Assembly: GCA_038527215.1 (NCBI GenBank) | Contig: JBCBGC010000078.1 | Coordinates: 1 to 37,612, forward strand | From: JAWPMV01 sp038527215 | GTDB taxonomy: Bacteria; Bacteroidota; Bacteroidia; J057 | Reading direction: 5' to 3' | DNA length: 37,612 bases | Shown here: piece by piece, positions 23,256 to 31,199 of the stretch | Layout of the letters: each line of letters begins with the position of its first letter | Numbering within the stretch: position 1 is the first letter of the stretch | Made by a program: the position numbers and the translations under genes | The notes under the pieces: generated by a model | What the model was told of the DNA's origin: nothing | The model's input: the letters and a program-made list of their open reading frames with translations, nothing else | Databases searched by the model: none

Positions 23256-23939
23256 TTAAAACCGTCGTCTCAGGTAATAAGTGGCCCCTCCATAGATATT
23301 TCCTTCTATAGGTAAACCTTCTTTTTCCTTGATCACCTCTTCTTCTTGCAGGGTATGAGTGTAGACTGCATTGAGACTTCCGGTCAGCGTCCGCTGCATA
23401 CTTACGTCTACATGCAGCCCCCCTTCAAAATGATGGGCGGAAAAAGGCTGCCAGTCTCCGCCATTTTTTCGGCTGGCCAGCACCGGCATATAAGTCAGAC
23501 GCGCCCCGATGGTTCCGTAGGGTTTATCGTCGAGGTTGGCTACGTAGGTGCCACTGGGAAGCGCTGTCAGGGCCAGGCCAATCAAGCTGTGCTGGCTGTC
23601 GCCTTCCTTGCGGTTGATAAGCCGGGCATGTACCCCAAAACCCACAAAGGTCCGGCGCAGGCGGGAAGGGCGATAGGCCCCCAGGATCACTTGCAGGTGA
23701 TCTTTTTTCCACATCTCATCGACTGGAAAACGGGTTTCTATCTGCCAGTCTGTAAAGGAGCGATTGAAGTCCCGGAACTGGTAGCCCACGCCTACTACAG
23801 GTTTTTGGTCCCAACTCAGCGACACAAATACATTATGCACGCCGATGGTTTGAAACCCAAAGAAGGCTTGAGCTTGCAGGGAAGCATTGGGATAAAGGGA
23901 ACACAGGAAGAGGAGGGGGAGATATACTAAATGACGCAT
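23256..23939 (-). CDS. Small outer-membrane beta-barrel-like protein
   Basis: 227 aa. Signal peptide (about 1-24) and an all-beta mature part with alternating hydrophobic/aromatic strands (VFVSLSWDQKPVVGVGYQF, FVGFGVHARL) ending in the aromatic C-terminus YYLRRRF, as usual for barrels handled by the BAM complex. No family is recognised. It starts 3 bp after the stop of the PorV/FadL-like gene and closes the outer-membrane operon, so it may be a partner of the TonB receptor. Confidence 0.8.
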   Translation of the reverse strand: MRHLVYLPLLFLCSLYPNASLQAQAFFGFQTIGVHNVFVSLSWDQKPVVGVGYQFRDFNRSFTDWQIETRFPVDEMWKKDHLQVILGAYRPSRLRRTFVGFGVHARLINRKEGDSQHSLIGLALTALPSGTYVANLDDKPYGTIGARLTYMPVLASRKNGGDWQPFSAHHFEGGLHVDVSMQRTLTGSLNAVYTHTLQEEEVIKEKEGLPIEGNIYGGATYYLRRRF

Positions 23940-23942
23940 GGC

Positions 23943-25007
23943 TTAGGAGTTGGGAAGGGTCCAGATGAATTGAAAACTGAAAGTACGGGAGTTGGGTAAG
24001 CGGGTGCTGTTACGACGGAGCTGAGGTTGGGGCAGGCTGGTGTAATCGACCCGCATTTGATCGGGGAAGCCGTCACCTAGCTTCAAAGGAATGATCAATC
24101 CAAAACCGTAGGTAGGGCCTCGGGAGAACCCAAAATTCTCATTGGGTAATCCATTGTCATCTTCATTCAGCCTAAAATACCCTACTCGTAAGGCGAGCAC
24201 CCGCCAAAGCACGCCTTCTAAGCCCAACCGAAGGCCGCCTCGATAATCATTATTCAGGACATTCTGGTATTGGATGGTAACCAGGTAAGCGAGGTGATGG
24301 GTAAAATTGCCGGCTTCGAACTCCGTCTCACCCTGATAGGCTCCGCCGATGCGCAATACCCGCGGAAACTCCTGGGTGTATACATTATCGAGGGGGTCTT
24401 CAAAATTGATTTTGCCAAAGATCAGGCTGGTCGCACTAGCCCCAAGCGATAGCTTGCCCGGTCCGGCGTCCAGGCTGTATATCGCACCCAGATCAATCGG
24501 TAAAGATCGGGCCTGGCCGATATCATTGATGTACTTCCAGTTAAAGAGGTTGATATTCACCCCAGCTTGAAGACCTTCAATAGGCTCTGCGGCCAGGGTA
24601 AGGGCGACATTGTTGACCCGGGGATTATCGACTTCATAGCGCTCTGTTCCCAGGTTGATCTCAAAAGTAGTCTGTCCGATGGCAAAGCGATTCAAACTTA
24701 AGGCTGCCACCAGCCAGTCATTGATTCGCTGGGCATAGCCTGCAAAGTAGTAGTCGGATTCCCGGAGGACGAAAAAGGGCGCGCCAGTACTGAGGTCGAG
24801 TTGCTGGTTCGTGATGCTGCCAATGGCGGCTGGATTCTGAAAAATAGACATCACGGTACCGCCGATGGCTACGTCTGCTCCTCCTAGTGCTTCTGTTTTG
24901 GCACTGGGCAGCCGACCGAAAAAATACTCTTGATTAAAGTTGGAATTGTACTGGGCGGAAAGGAAATAAGGGCAAAGGAATAGGAGTAGAAGGGGGAGTC
25001 GCTTCAT
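23943..25007 (-). CDS. PorV/FadL-like outer-membrane protein (UPF0164-like)
   Basis: 354 aa with a signal peptide (about 1-18, FLSAQ). The N-terminus SAKTEALGGADVAIGGTVMSIFQNPAAIG is the hallmark of the PorV/PorQ/UPF0164 group, with a conserved NPA turn. The remainder alternates beta strands and charged turns (ALRVGYFRLNEDDNG, YGFGLIIPLKLGD). PorV is a T9SS shuttle and FadL members import hydrophobic compounds, so either role is possible. The C-terminus WTLPNS lacks the usual terminal Phe. The gene lies between the TonB receptor and a small barrel gene on one strand. The 87-bp gap upstream holds a hairpin. Confidence 0.87.
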   Translation of the reverse strand: MKRLPLLLLFLCPYFLSAQYNSNFNQEYFFGRLPSAKTEALGGADVAIGGTVMSIFQNPAAIGSITNQQLDLSTGAPFFVLRESDYYFAGYAQRINDWLVAALSLNRFAIGQTTFEINLGTERYEVDNPRVNNVALTLAAEPIEGLQAGVNINLFNWKYINDIGQARSLPIDLGAIYSLDAGPGKLSLGASATSLIFGKINFEDPLDNVYTQEFPRVLRIGGAYQGETEFEAGNFTHHLAYLVTIQYQNVLNNDYRGGLRLGLEGVLWRVLALRVGYFRLNEDDNGLPNENFGFSRGPTYGFGLIIPLKLGDGFPDQMRVDYTSLPQPQLRRNSTRLPNSRTFSFQFIWTLPNS

Positions 25008-25030
25008 AAGCTAGGGGATCAAAATGCATG

Positions 25031-25056
25031 TGCTGTTATATCGAATATAACTAGCA
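25031..25056. repeat. Hairpin between TonB receptor and PorV-like genes
   Basis: TGCT-GTTATAT (25031-25041), loop CGA, ATATAAC-T-AGCA (25045-25056): an 11-bp stem with one bulged T. It lies inside the operon between two co-directional genes, so it may adjust the ratio of their mRNAs; there is no strong T tract. Confidence 0.5.
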
Positions 25057-25094
25057 GATGTCATCAAAACCTGATTTATGGGGCGACTTTTGTC

Positions 25095-27419
25095 CTAAAA
25101 ATCTATCTGGAAGGAGATGACTGGTGTCAGTGGGCTTTGATCCAGGACCTCCCACTGGTCGGTATCCCGGTTAAATTGATAGGTGAAAAGGTTGTTATTC
25201 CTGGCGATAAAATTCTGGATATCCAGGGCCAACCACCAGGCATAGCCGGGGCGATTTCGACGCAATGCAATCCGCATATCTGGTCGAAAGTAGGAGGGTA
25301 ATTGGTCGATGTTGGGGCGGGAAAAATCAAAAGGCTGATCGTAGCCATCATTGCTTTCCTGTCCCGGAATCAACGGGGTAATGGGGAAGCCGGAGTTGTA
25401 GATGAAACGCAGGCCTGTTTCCAGAAAGGTGTTTTCTCCCAGGGGAAAAACCTGCCCTCCGGTAAAGTTGGAGGAAAAGCGCGCATCATAATTCGAGCGG
25501 TAGCGGGTATCATCCCCCGGCCTTTGGAAGGTGGCGTTGAGCCAGGAGCCCGAGATGACAAAGAAGGACCCTTTGTCGAAGAATTTTTCAATGCTGAAGT
25601 CAAATCCATAGTTCCGCCCTGTTCCTACACTTTCCAGGCGATCTGCATCAAAACCCCAGAGACGATTCAGGATAAAGATCTTGCGATCCGGTTCGGTGGT
25701 TACTGGCAAGTCGTACAGGTGCTGATAATAGGCTTCCAGATGTATCCGAAATTTTTGTTTGAGTACCTGGTCAAAGGCCACCACAAAATGGTGGGACTTC
25801 ATCAGGCTCAGGTCCAGATTAGGCTGCTGATTATCGACCAGGATAAAATAGTTCCCGAAGGGTACCGTCTTGGAATGCAGCCCATAACCGATGGCCAGGT
25901 TAGCGGAATTGCTGAGGATGGCTTTCATGCCCACGCGTGGTTCCACGCTGGTTTCATTGGTCAGGCCATATATAAAGGTATGCAGGCCTGCATTAAAGGT
26001 CAGACGGTCCGTCGGTCGATAGCTGAACTGTGCATAGGGCTGGGCCTGCCAGGTCTGTCCCCGGGCATCGATCACGGTGCGAAGGATCTGGGTGGAGTCA
26101 ATCCACTTTTCATCCAGCAAGTCATAATCAATTTGACTGGCCAGGATACCCGCTTTTAGGCTCAGTTGGTTGCTAAAGCTCCGCTTATAAAAAGCACTGA
26201 CCGAAGCCCGGCGCGTGATATAGCGCTCTGTTTTGACCCGTCCTGTGTCCAGGGCCAGATTCAGGGTATCGTCTATGGTGAAAGGATTTTGCGCCATGTA
26301 AGCGGCATTCACCTGAATGAAGGACTTGCTATCCACCACTTTGCGCCAGCTTCCTCCCAGAACGCCCATTTGCGTACCGTAGTCATAGATGTAGTAATCC
26401 CGGTAAGTGGACCAGGGCTGCTCGGCCGGACGAAGCAACTGCGTACTCAGGCCGCCCATGCCCCAAAGGCTAAACTGATCTTTATCTCCCTGATGATGAA
26501 TTTTGAAAGATAAATCGTAAAAATTATTGTCATTCCGGGGGTCGAGCAGGTAGACGCCTAATTGGTTGAGCACGCCCAGGGTGGAGTAGCGAAAATTGGC
26601 CAGGTAGGAAGATTTTCCTTTTTTGATCGGCCCTTCCGTGGCAAAGTCCAGCCCCAGCAAGCCCGCGCGGAAGGAATGCTCCCGCTCTTCCATATTTCCT
26701 TTGCGAAACTTCATGTCAAACACCCCTGCTGTGGCATTGCCATACTCCGCAGCAAAAGCCCCGGTCGAGAAGTCGGAACTGCCGAGCATGGAGGCACTGA
26801 AGATGGTGATGCCGCCCCCGGATGAGCCTGCCCCCGCGTAGTGGTTAGGATTCGGGATATCGATGCCTTCCAGTCGCCAGAGCACCCCAATGGGCGAATT
26901 TCCGCGAATTACCACGTCATTCCTGACGTCCAGACCATTCTGCACCCCGGGCATACCCTGGACCAGACGACCCGGATCATTAGCGGTGGCAGCATGGAAT
27001 TGCAATTCCTCAGGGTCTATGCGTCGCGCACTGAGGATGGACATTTCGTTGATGGGGTCATTTCTCACGTAGGCGTTCACCACCACCGCCTCCATATTGA
27101 TCCCGGTCTGCAACTCGATTTCCAAATCATAGACCCGGGCCGAATTGAGGTTGATGTTATCCCGCACAAATTCACTGTAGCCCACCAATTTGGCCTCCAG
27201 GGTGCGTCTACCGACGGGTACGTTTTCCAGGCGAAACTTGCCGAGAGAATCCGTAAAGGTTCCTATCGGACTGGGAAGGTTGGAGACGAAGACTTTGACG
27301 CCAGCGAGCGGTTCCTGGGTATCAGAAATGACCCGACCACGAATAGTTGAGGTTAATTGCTGGGCAAAAAGGGGGAAGCAGAACCAGAGGCTCAAACTTA
27401 GCAGTAGCGTTTTTTTCAT
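25095..27419 (-). CDS. TonB-dependent receptor with carboxypeptidase-like regulatory domain
   Basis: 774 aa from the ATG at 27419, whose product begins MKKTLLL, a normal signal peptide. A longer start at 27440 (781 aa) would add seven residues and is less likely. The N-terminal CarboxypepD_reg domain (about 22-105; IRGRVISDTQEPLAGVKVFVS) precedes a plug domain (about 125-240) with NDVVIRGNSPIGVLWRLEGIDIPNPNH and a 22-strand barrel to the final FQIDF. A SusD partner is absent, so this is not a canonical glycan PUL. The gene opens a three-gene outer-membrane operon with the PorV/FadL-like and barrel genes. The substrate is unknown. Confidence 0.93.
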   Translation of the reverse strand: MKKTLLLSLSLWFCFPLFAQQLTSTIRGRVISDTQEPLAGVKVFVSNLPSPIGTFTDSLGKFRLENVPVGRRTLEAKLVGYSEFVRDNINLNSARVYDLEIELQTGINMEAVVVNAYVRNDPINEMSILSARRIDPEELQFHAATANDPGRLVQGMPGVQNGLDVRNDVVIRGNSPIGVLWRLEGIDIPNPNHYAGAGSSGGGITIFSASMLGSSDFSTGAFAAEYGNATAGVFDMKFRKGNMEEREHSFRAGLLGLDFATEGPIKKGKSSYLANFRYSTLGVLNQLGVYLLDPRNDNNFYDLSFKIHHQGDKDQFSLWGMGGLSTQLLRPAEQPWSTYRDYYIYDYGTQMGVLGGSWRKVVDSKSFIQVNAAYMAQNPFTIDDTLNLALDTGRVKTERYITRRASVSAFYKRSFSNQLSLKAGILASQIDYDLLDEKWIDSTQILRTVIDARGQTWQAQPYAQFSYRPTDRLTFNAGLHTFIYGLTNETSVEPRVGMKAILSNSANLAIGYGLHSKTVPFGNYFILVDNQQPNLDLSLMKSHHFVVAFDQVLKQKFRIHLEAYYQHLYDLPVTTEPDRKIFILNRLWGFDADRLESVGTGRNYGFDFSIEKFFDKGSFFVISGSWLNATFQRPGDDTRYRSNYDARFSSNFTGGQVFPLGENTFLETGLRFIYNSGFPITPLIPGQESNDGYDQPFDFSRPNIDQLPSYFRPDMRIALRRNRPGYAWWLALDIQNFIARNNNLFTYQFNRDTDQWEVLDQSPLTPVISFQIDF

Positions 27420-27465
27420 GAGAAATAGATAACTCCTCAAGATATAAAGGCTCGCGCAATAAGTC

Positions 27466-27504
27466 AGGAGAAAAAGGGGAATAATCCATCCCCCTTTTTC
27501 TCCT
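27466..27504. terminator. Terminator hairpin after the PLP enzyme gene
   Basis: Perfect 14-bp stem (AGGAGAAAAAGGGG at 27466-27479 and CCCCTTTTTCTCCT at 27491-27504) with an 11-nt loop. It lies between the stop of the minus-strand PLP enzyme gene (27524) and the start of the TonB receptor. No strong T tract follows; the stem itself contains T and A runs. Confidence 0.7.
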
Positions 27505-27523
27505 AGAAGAACCCTCTCTCTCG

Positions 27524-28783
27524 CTATCCTAACACGGGCATTGGCGAGCCTACTTTTTCCAGGGCCTGGTTCAGGTCCGCGATTAAATCTTGCGGATGCT
27601 CGACGCCTACGGATAGGCGGACCAGGCTATCGGTAATCCCCAAGGTGATTTTTTCAGCCGGGTCTATCCCTGCATGGGTCATGCTGGCGGGATGTTGAGC
27701 CAGGGATTCGGTACTGCCCAGACTGACCGCCAATTTGATCAGTTTCAGGTGATTGAGAAATTGAAAGGCTTCCGCTTCACTGTTGCCCACTTCAAAGGCC
27801 AGCATGGCTCCGGCAGCCTGACATTGCTGGTGAAAAATAGCTGCCTGCTCACTGCCTTCCTCCAGGAATCCCAGATAGTGGACCCGGCCGACCTTAGGAT
27901 GGGCTTGGAGAAAATCGGCTACTACCCGGGCATTTCGGGCTTGCTCCTCCATGCGGACTTTGAGGGTTTCCAGGCTCCGCATCAGCAGCCAGCCGGTCCA
28001 GGGACCGGCCATATTGCCCAGGAAAGTCCGCAGGGTTTTGACGCGTTGCATGAGGGCATGACTCCCCAGGCAGGCTCCGGCAATCACATCACTATGTCCG
28101 CCGATGTATTTGGTGGCAGAATAGAGGACCAGGTCAGCCCCTAGTTTGAGCGGATGCTGCCAAAGCGGTCCCAGATAGGTATTGTCCACGGCGACCACAA
28201 TCTCTCCTGCTTCCTGCTCGAGGCTTCGCGCCAGTTGGCTAAAGGCGGTAATATCGATCAAATCATTGGTCGGATTGGCTGGAGTTTCCAGGTAAACCAT
28301 TTTAAGATGAGCAGCCAGGCCTTTTTCTATCAGTCGGGTTTGGACGGTTTCAGCCGTTTCATGCGGTAAAAACCCCTCAACCTTGATCCCGAAGCGGGGC
28401 AAAATTTCTTCTATAAAATGAGCCGAGCCCCCATAAATCGGACGGCTGTAGAGCAGTACGTCTCCCGGATTGAGGAATTCCAGCAGCACGGTTGAAATGG
28501 CGGACATGCCACTTTCAAAAACTGCGGCTTCTTCTGCCCCATCCCAGAGGCAGAGCCGTTCTTCCAGGATTTGCAGGTCTGGATTGTTGAGGCGGCTGTA
28601 AATCAACCCCATCTCTTCCTGCTCGGTTTTTTCCCGTAGCCCGTAGGCCACTTCGAAAAAGGCTTTTCCCTCTTCCGCAGAGCCGAACATAAAGGTGGAG
28701 GTTTGGAAAATCGGGCATTTGATCGCGCCCTCTGAGAGCGCTGGTTTGTACCCGTAAGACATCATGAGACTTTCTGGGCGCAT
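27524..28783 (-). CDS. Cys/Met metabolism PLP-dependent enzyme (cystathionine gamma-synthase/methionine gamma-lyase type)
   Basis: 419 aa. Family features in order: SRLNNPDLQILEERL (N-terminal domain), ESGMSAISTVLL (PLP-phosphate binding), YSRPIYGGS, TPANPTNDLIDI, VDNTYLGPLWQHPL, PLP lysine Lys225 in SATKYIGGHSDVIAG, and SLGSTESLAQHPASMTH near the C-terminus. The Cys that is typical of methionine gamma-lyase (C116 of Pseudomonas) is not obvious: the corresponding IYGGSAHFIEE reads Gly-Gly-Ser. It could be a gamma-lyase or a gamma-synthase. A divergent Lrp-type regulator 139 bp away suggests amino acid-controlled catabolism. Confidence 0.9.
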   Translation of the reverse strand: MRPESLMMSYGYKPALSEGAIKCPIFQTSTFMFGSAEEGKAFFEVAYGLREKTEQEEMGLIYSRLNNPDLQILEERLCLWDGAEEAAVFESGMSAISTVLLEFLNPGDVLLYSRPIYGGSAHFIEEILPRFGIKVEGFLPHETAETVQTRLIEKGLAAHLKMVYLETPANPTNDLIDITAFSQLARSLEQEAGEIVVAVDNTYLGPLWQHPLKLGADLVLYSATKYIGGHSDVIAGACLGSHALMQRVKTLRTFLGNMAGPWTGWLLMRSLETLKVRMEEQARNARVVADFLQAHPKVGRVHYLGFLEEGSEQAAIFHQQCQAAGAMLAFEVGNSEAEAFQFLNHLKLIKLAVSLGSTESLAQHPASMTHAGIDPAEKITLGITDSLVRLSVGVEHPQDLIADLNQALEKVGSPMPVLG

Positions 28784-28922
28784 ATTCGGATTTTTACCCT
28801 AATCATAGACTATTTTTCTGCAAAAGAAACAGATCAGGGAAATTTTTTGACAAAAAGCCTATTTTTGCCGAGTTCATGCTGTGAGCTTTTGTCCATATCT
28901 CCCTTTACCGAAAAATTTTCTG
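28784..28922. promoter_or_regulatory. Divergent promoter region of PLP enzyme and Lrp-type regulator
   Basis: AT-rich 139-bp gap. TATTTTTG (28860-28867) matches the Bacteroidota -7 element TAnnTTTG for the plus-strand regulator; a matching -33 TTG at the usual distance is not clear. The region is also the expected binding site of the Lrp protein. Confidence 0.45.
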
Positions 28923-29393
28923 ATGCAAAAACTGGATGCCATCGACCGGGAACTGCTCCAACTCCTGCAAGCGGACGCCAAAACCACCCATAAGGAATTG
29001 GCCGCGAAACTGGGGCTCACCATCAGTCCGATCTTTGAGCGGGTAAAGCGATTGGAAAAAGCCGGGATTATCCGTCAGTACACGGCGCTGATCGACCGGC
29101 GCAAGTCCGGGCTGGAATTACTGGCCTTCTGTAATGTCTCCCTGAAGGAGCATGCCCGCCCTTTTTTGCTGCGCTTTGAATCAGAAATCCTCCAGTTTCC
29201 TGAGGTGCAGGAATGCCACCATATAGCTGGGCCCTATGACTATCTGCTCAAGGTGGTGGTGGCCGACCTGAAAGCCTACCAGCATTTCATCAGTGAAAAG
29301 CTGGCCGGCCTGGAAAATATCGGGCAGGTGATGAGTGCCCTCGTGATGAAGGAAATCAAAAATACGCCTCAGGTGTCCCTGCCTAAAGTTTAG
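28923..29393 (+). CDS. Lrp/AsnC family transcriptional regulator
   Basis: 156 aa from the ATG at 28923, which starts MQKLDAIDRELLQLL as in nearly all Lrp proteins. A GTG-initiated extension from 28881 (14 extra residues) is open but unlikely. HTH THKELAAKLGLTISPIFERVKRLEKAGII (about 22-50) and a C-terminal RAM/AsnC ligand domain with EVQECHHIAGPYDYLLKVVV. It is divergent from the PLP enzyme gene and probably senses an amino acid such as methionine to control it. Its stop overlaps the stop of the convergent M20 gene by 4 bp. Confidence 0.93.
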   Translation: MQKLDAIDRELLQLLQADAKTTHKELAAKLGLTISPIFERVKRLEKAGIIRQYTALIDRRKSGLELLAFCNVSLKEHARPFLLRFESEILQFPEVQECHHIAGPYDYLLKVVVADLKAYQHFISEKLAGLENIGQVMSALVMKEIKNTPQVSLPKV

Positions 29394-30541
29394 CTGAGCT
29401 TTTCAATCAGGCGGGTCATGAAGGCACGTCCCTGCGCCAGTTGGTCCCGGTCAATAAACTCATCCGCCCGGTGGGCCTGGGCGATAGAACCCGGTCCGCA
29501 GATCACTGACTGGAAGCCTGCTTCTGAAAACTGTCCGGCCTCAGCGGCATAGGATACGGCATCCAATTCGTGCACGCCCGACAGCTCGCGGATAAACTCC
29601 ACCACGGGCAGGTGCTCGGGCGTATCCAAAGCGGGCACAAAAGGATGGTGCTCTTCATTGACGATCTTAAAGCCAGGGAAGCGCTTCCGCAGGATAGCTT
29701 CCCGCTCCCGGCAATAGGCTTCAAAGTCTGCAAATATTTCCGGCACAGAATCCTGCGGAATTACGCGCACATCCCAATGAAAGGAACATTGGTCAGCGAT
29801 CACATTGGGCGCGATCCCGCCATGTAAGGTTCCGACATGCAGAGAGGAATGAGGCGGCGTAAAGCGCTCGTCTATATGACCGGCGGCGATGAGGTCATCC
29901 ATTTTTTGCTCCAACCATAATATCAATTTCGCTGCCTCGTGGATGGCAGATACCTCCTGTTTGATCCGACTGCTGTGTCCGGCTGAACCGTTGACCGTGG
30001 TCTCATAGATACAGATACCTTTTTGTCCGGATATGGGGCGCATCAGGCTGGGTTCCCCAATGATAGCATAAGCGGGCGTTTCATCATAGCTGTCTCGAAT
30101 GGCAGCCGCCAGTTCTGGCCCGGCCAGACAGCCCACTTCCTCATCGTAGGAAAAGGCGAAGTAAATGGGCTTTTTCAAATCCGCTTCCAGCATCTCCGGC
30201 AAGGCCGCTAGGCAGCAGGCGATGAAGCCTTTCATATCACAGGAGCCCCGGGCGTACAATTTTCCTTCTCCGGGTACCAGTTCAAAAGGATCGGTGGACC
30301 AATCCTGGCCTTCCACGGGTACTACGTCGGTATGACCGGAAAGAATCACTCCCCCATCTACGGCAGGCCCGATCCGGCAATGTAAAGAGGCTTTTTGTTC
30401 GGCTTGATTTTCTACCAACTGATAGGAGACACCATGCTCCTCCAGATAGGATTGGATATAGGATAGGATGGATAAATTGCTTTGGCCTCCCAATACGCGA
30501 TAGGAGACGAGTTTGCTGAGAATCTGTTCAGTTGGGGTCAT
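29390..30541 (-). CDS. ArgE-like M20 family deacylase (probable acetylornithine deacetylase)
   Basis: 383 aa from the ATG at 30541. A longer frame to 30610 would overlap the SRPBCC gene and start with an unlikely hydrophobic leader. The metal and catalytic residues are complete: His70 and Asp72 (SGHTDVV), Asp102 (GSCDMKG), Glu134/Glu135 (YDEEVG), and a His near AHRADEFID. The gapless dimerisation (lid) domain (about 175-290) contains the conserved GSAGHSS and LHGGIAPNVI segments. ArgE hydrolyses N-acetylornithine in arginine synthesis. Related M20 enzymes act on other acyl amino acids, so the symbol is withheld. It is convergent with the Lrp gene. Confidence 0.9.
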   Translation of the reverse strand: MTPTEQILSKLVSYRVLGGQSNLSILSYIQSYLEEHGVSYQLVENQAEQKASLHCRIGPAVDGGVILSGHTDVVPVEGQDWSTDPFELVPGEGKLYARGSCDMKGFIACCLAALPEMLEADLKKPIYFAFSYDEEVGCLAGPELAAAIRDSYDETPAYAIIGEPSLMRPISGQKGICIYETTVNGSAGHSSRIKQEVSAIHEAAKLILWLEQKMDDLIAAGHIDERFTPPHSSLHVGTLHGGIAPNVIADQCSFHWDVRVIPQDSVPEIFADFEAYCREREAILRKRFPGFKIVNEEHHPFVPALDTPEHLPVVEFIRELSGVHELDAVSYAAEAGQFSEAGFQSVICGPGSIAQAHRADEFIDRDQLAQGRAFMTRLIEKLS

Positions 30542-30593
30542 AAAAAAAGGGTAAAACGGGTGCGATAGAGGAATAAATCTAGCGGGGAAGCAG

Positions 30594-31028
30594 CTATTCG
30601 CTTTCTGCAAATTCCTTAAAATTCTCCATGAATTGATAAGACTGCTTGGGAAAAGCCCCCCGCATAAAGAAACCGAATATTTTCATCAACCCAGAAAAAC
30701 GGACCTCATTTTCCGAGGTCCAACGGGTCCGATTCTTATCCAGGACTTCGAACGTATTGTTGATGAAGTTGCGGACGCCGGGCGTTTCGTAGGTGCCGGA
30801 GAACTCTCGAGGCAAATCCCGGGTGAGGATCGTTTCGATCATGTCGACCTTCCGCTTCCCCATCTTATAGTGAATCCTGGATTGAGCGCCAGGCTGTCCC
30901 GGTGTACCAGACAAATGCGTAAAGCTGATAAAGCCCGGCTGCCATTTGGCCATGTTGTCCGGATTATCGAAGAGTTCGATCACCTTATCCAAAGGCTGAT
31001 CTATCTCAATGGAATGTACATACTTCAT
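30594..31028 (-). CDS. SRPBCC (START-like) family protein
   Basis: 144 aa. The whole chain forms one SRPBCC domain: SIEIDQPLDKVIELFDNPDNMAKWQPG at the N-terminus, a beta-sheet middle with TYETPGVRNFINNTFEVLDKNRTRWTSENEVRF and a final long helix (QSYQFMENFKEFAE). These proteins have a deep hydrophobic cavity and bind lipids or aromatic ligands. The start lies 23 bp after a degenerate copy of the acylase gene 3' end (see the repeat feature), which suggests that an operon of acylase and SRPBCC was once intact here. The M20 gene starts 52 bp downstream on the same strand. Confidence 0.85.
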   Translation of the reverse strand: MKYVHSIEIDQPLDKVIELFDNPDNMAKWQPGFISFTHLSGTPGQPGAQSRIHYKMGKRKVDMIETILTRDLPREFSGTYETPGVRNFINNTFEVLDKNRTRWTSENEVRFSGLMKIFGFFMRGAFPKQSYQFMENFKEFAESE

Positions 31029-31050
31029 ATCTGTAGGATTGAAGATGAAG

Positions 31051-31093
31051 CCTATTTCAGGCTAAAGACCAATTTACGGCTTTCTGTGGTCTT
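31051..31093. repeat. Copy A of a direct repeat derived from the acylase gene 3' end
   Basis: A 43-bp segment that matches 32264-32306 in 38 of 43 positions (core 34 bp, 32 of 34). Read on the minus strand it still encodes a variant of the acylase C-terminus (KTTESRKLVFSLK and a TAG stop at 31052-31054, against KTAESRKLVFSPK in the intact gene). It is therefore either a remnant of a tandem acylase copy or the far arm of an insertion-associated duplication. Confidence 0.7.
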
Positions 31094-31139
31094 GGTCCTT
31101 ATCGTAACCTATTTGTTTATAGAGGAAGAAACGAAGTAT

Positions 31140-31169
31140 AAAAAACCTCCTCTCTACCGGAGAAAGGAG
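31140..31169 (-). terminator. Intrinsic terminator of the Cys-rich lipoprotein gene
   Basis: Minus-strand arms CTCCTTTCT (31169-31161) and AGAGAGGAG (31155-31147) form a 9-bp stem (one G-U) with the loop CCGGT, followed by G and six T residues (A tract 31140-31145 on the plus strand). It lies 31 bp after the lipoprotein stop. Confidence 0.75.
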
Positions 31170-31199
31170 CGCCTACATTTTTTTCTATGTTGGGGAGGC

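Noticed and set aside
23346..23930. Plus-strand ORF of 194 codons
   Set aside because: It is antisense to the small barrel gene, which has a clean signal peptide, barrel strands and operon position.
25302..26159. Plus-strand ORF of 285 codons
   Set aside because: It is fully antisense within the TonB-dependent receptor gene, whose motifs are intact on the minus strand. Long antisense frames are common in such codon usage.
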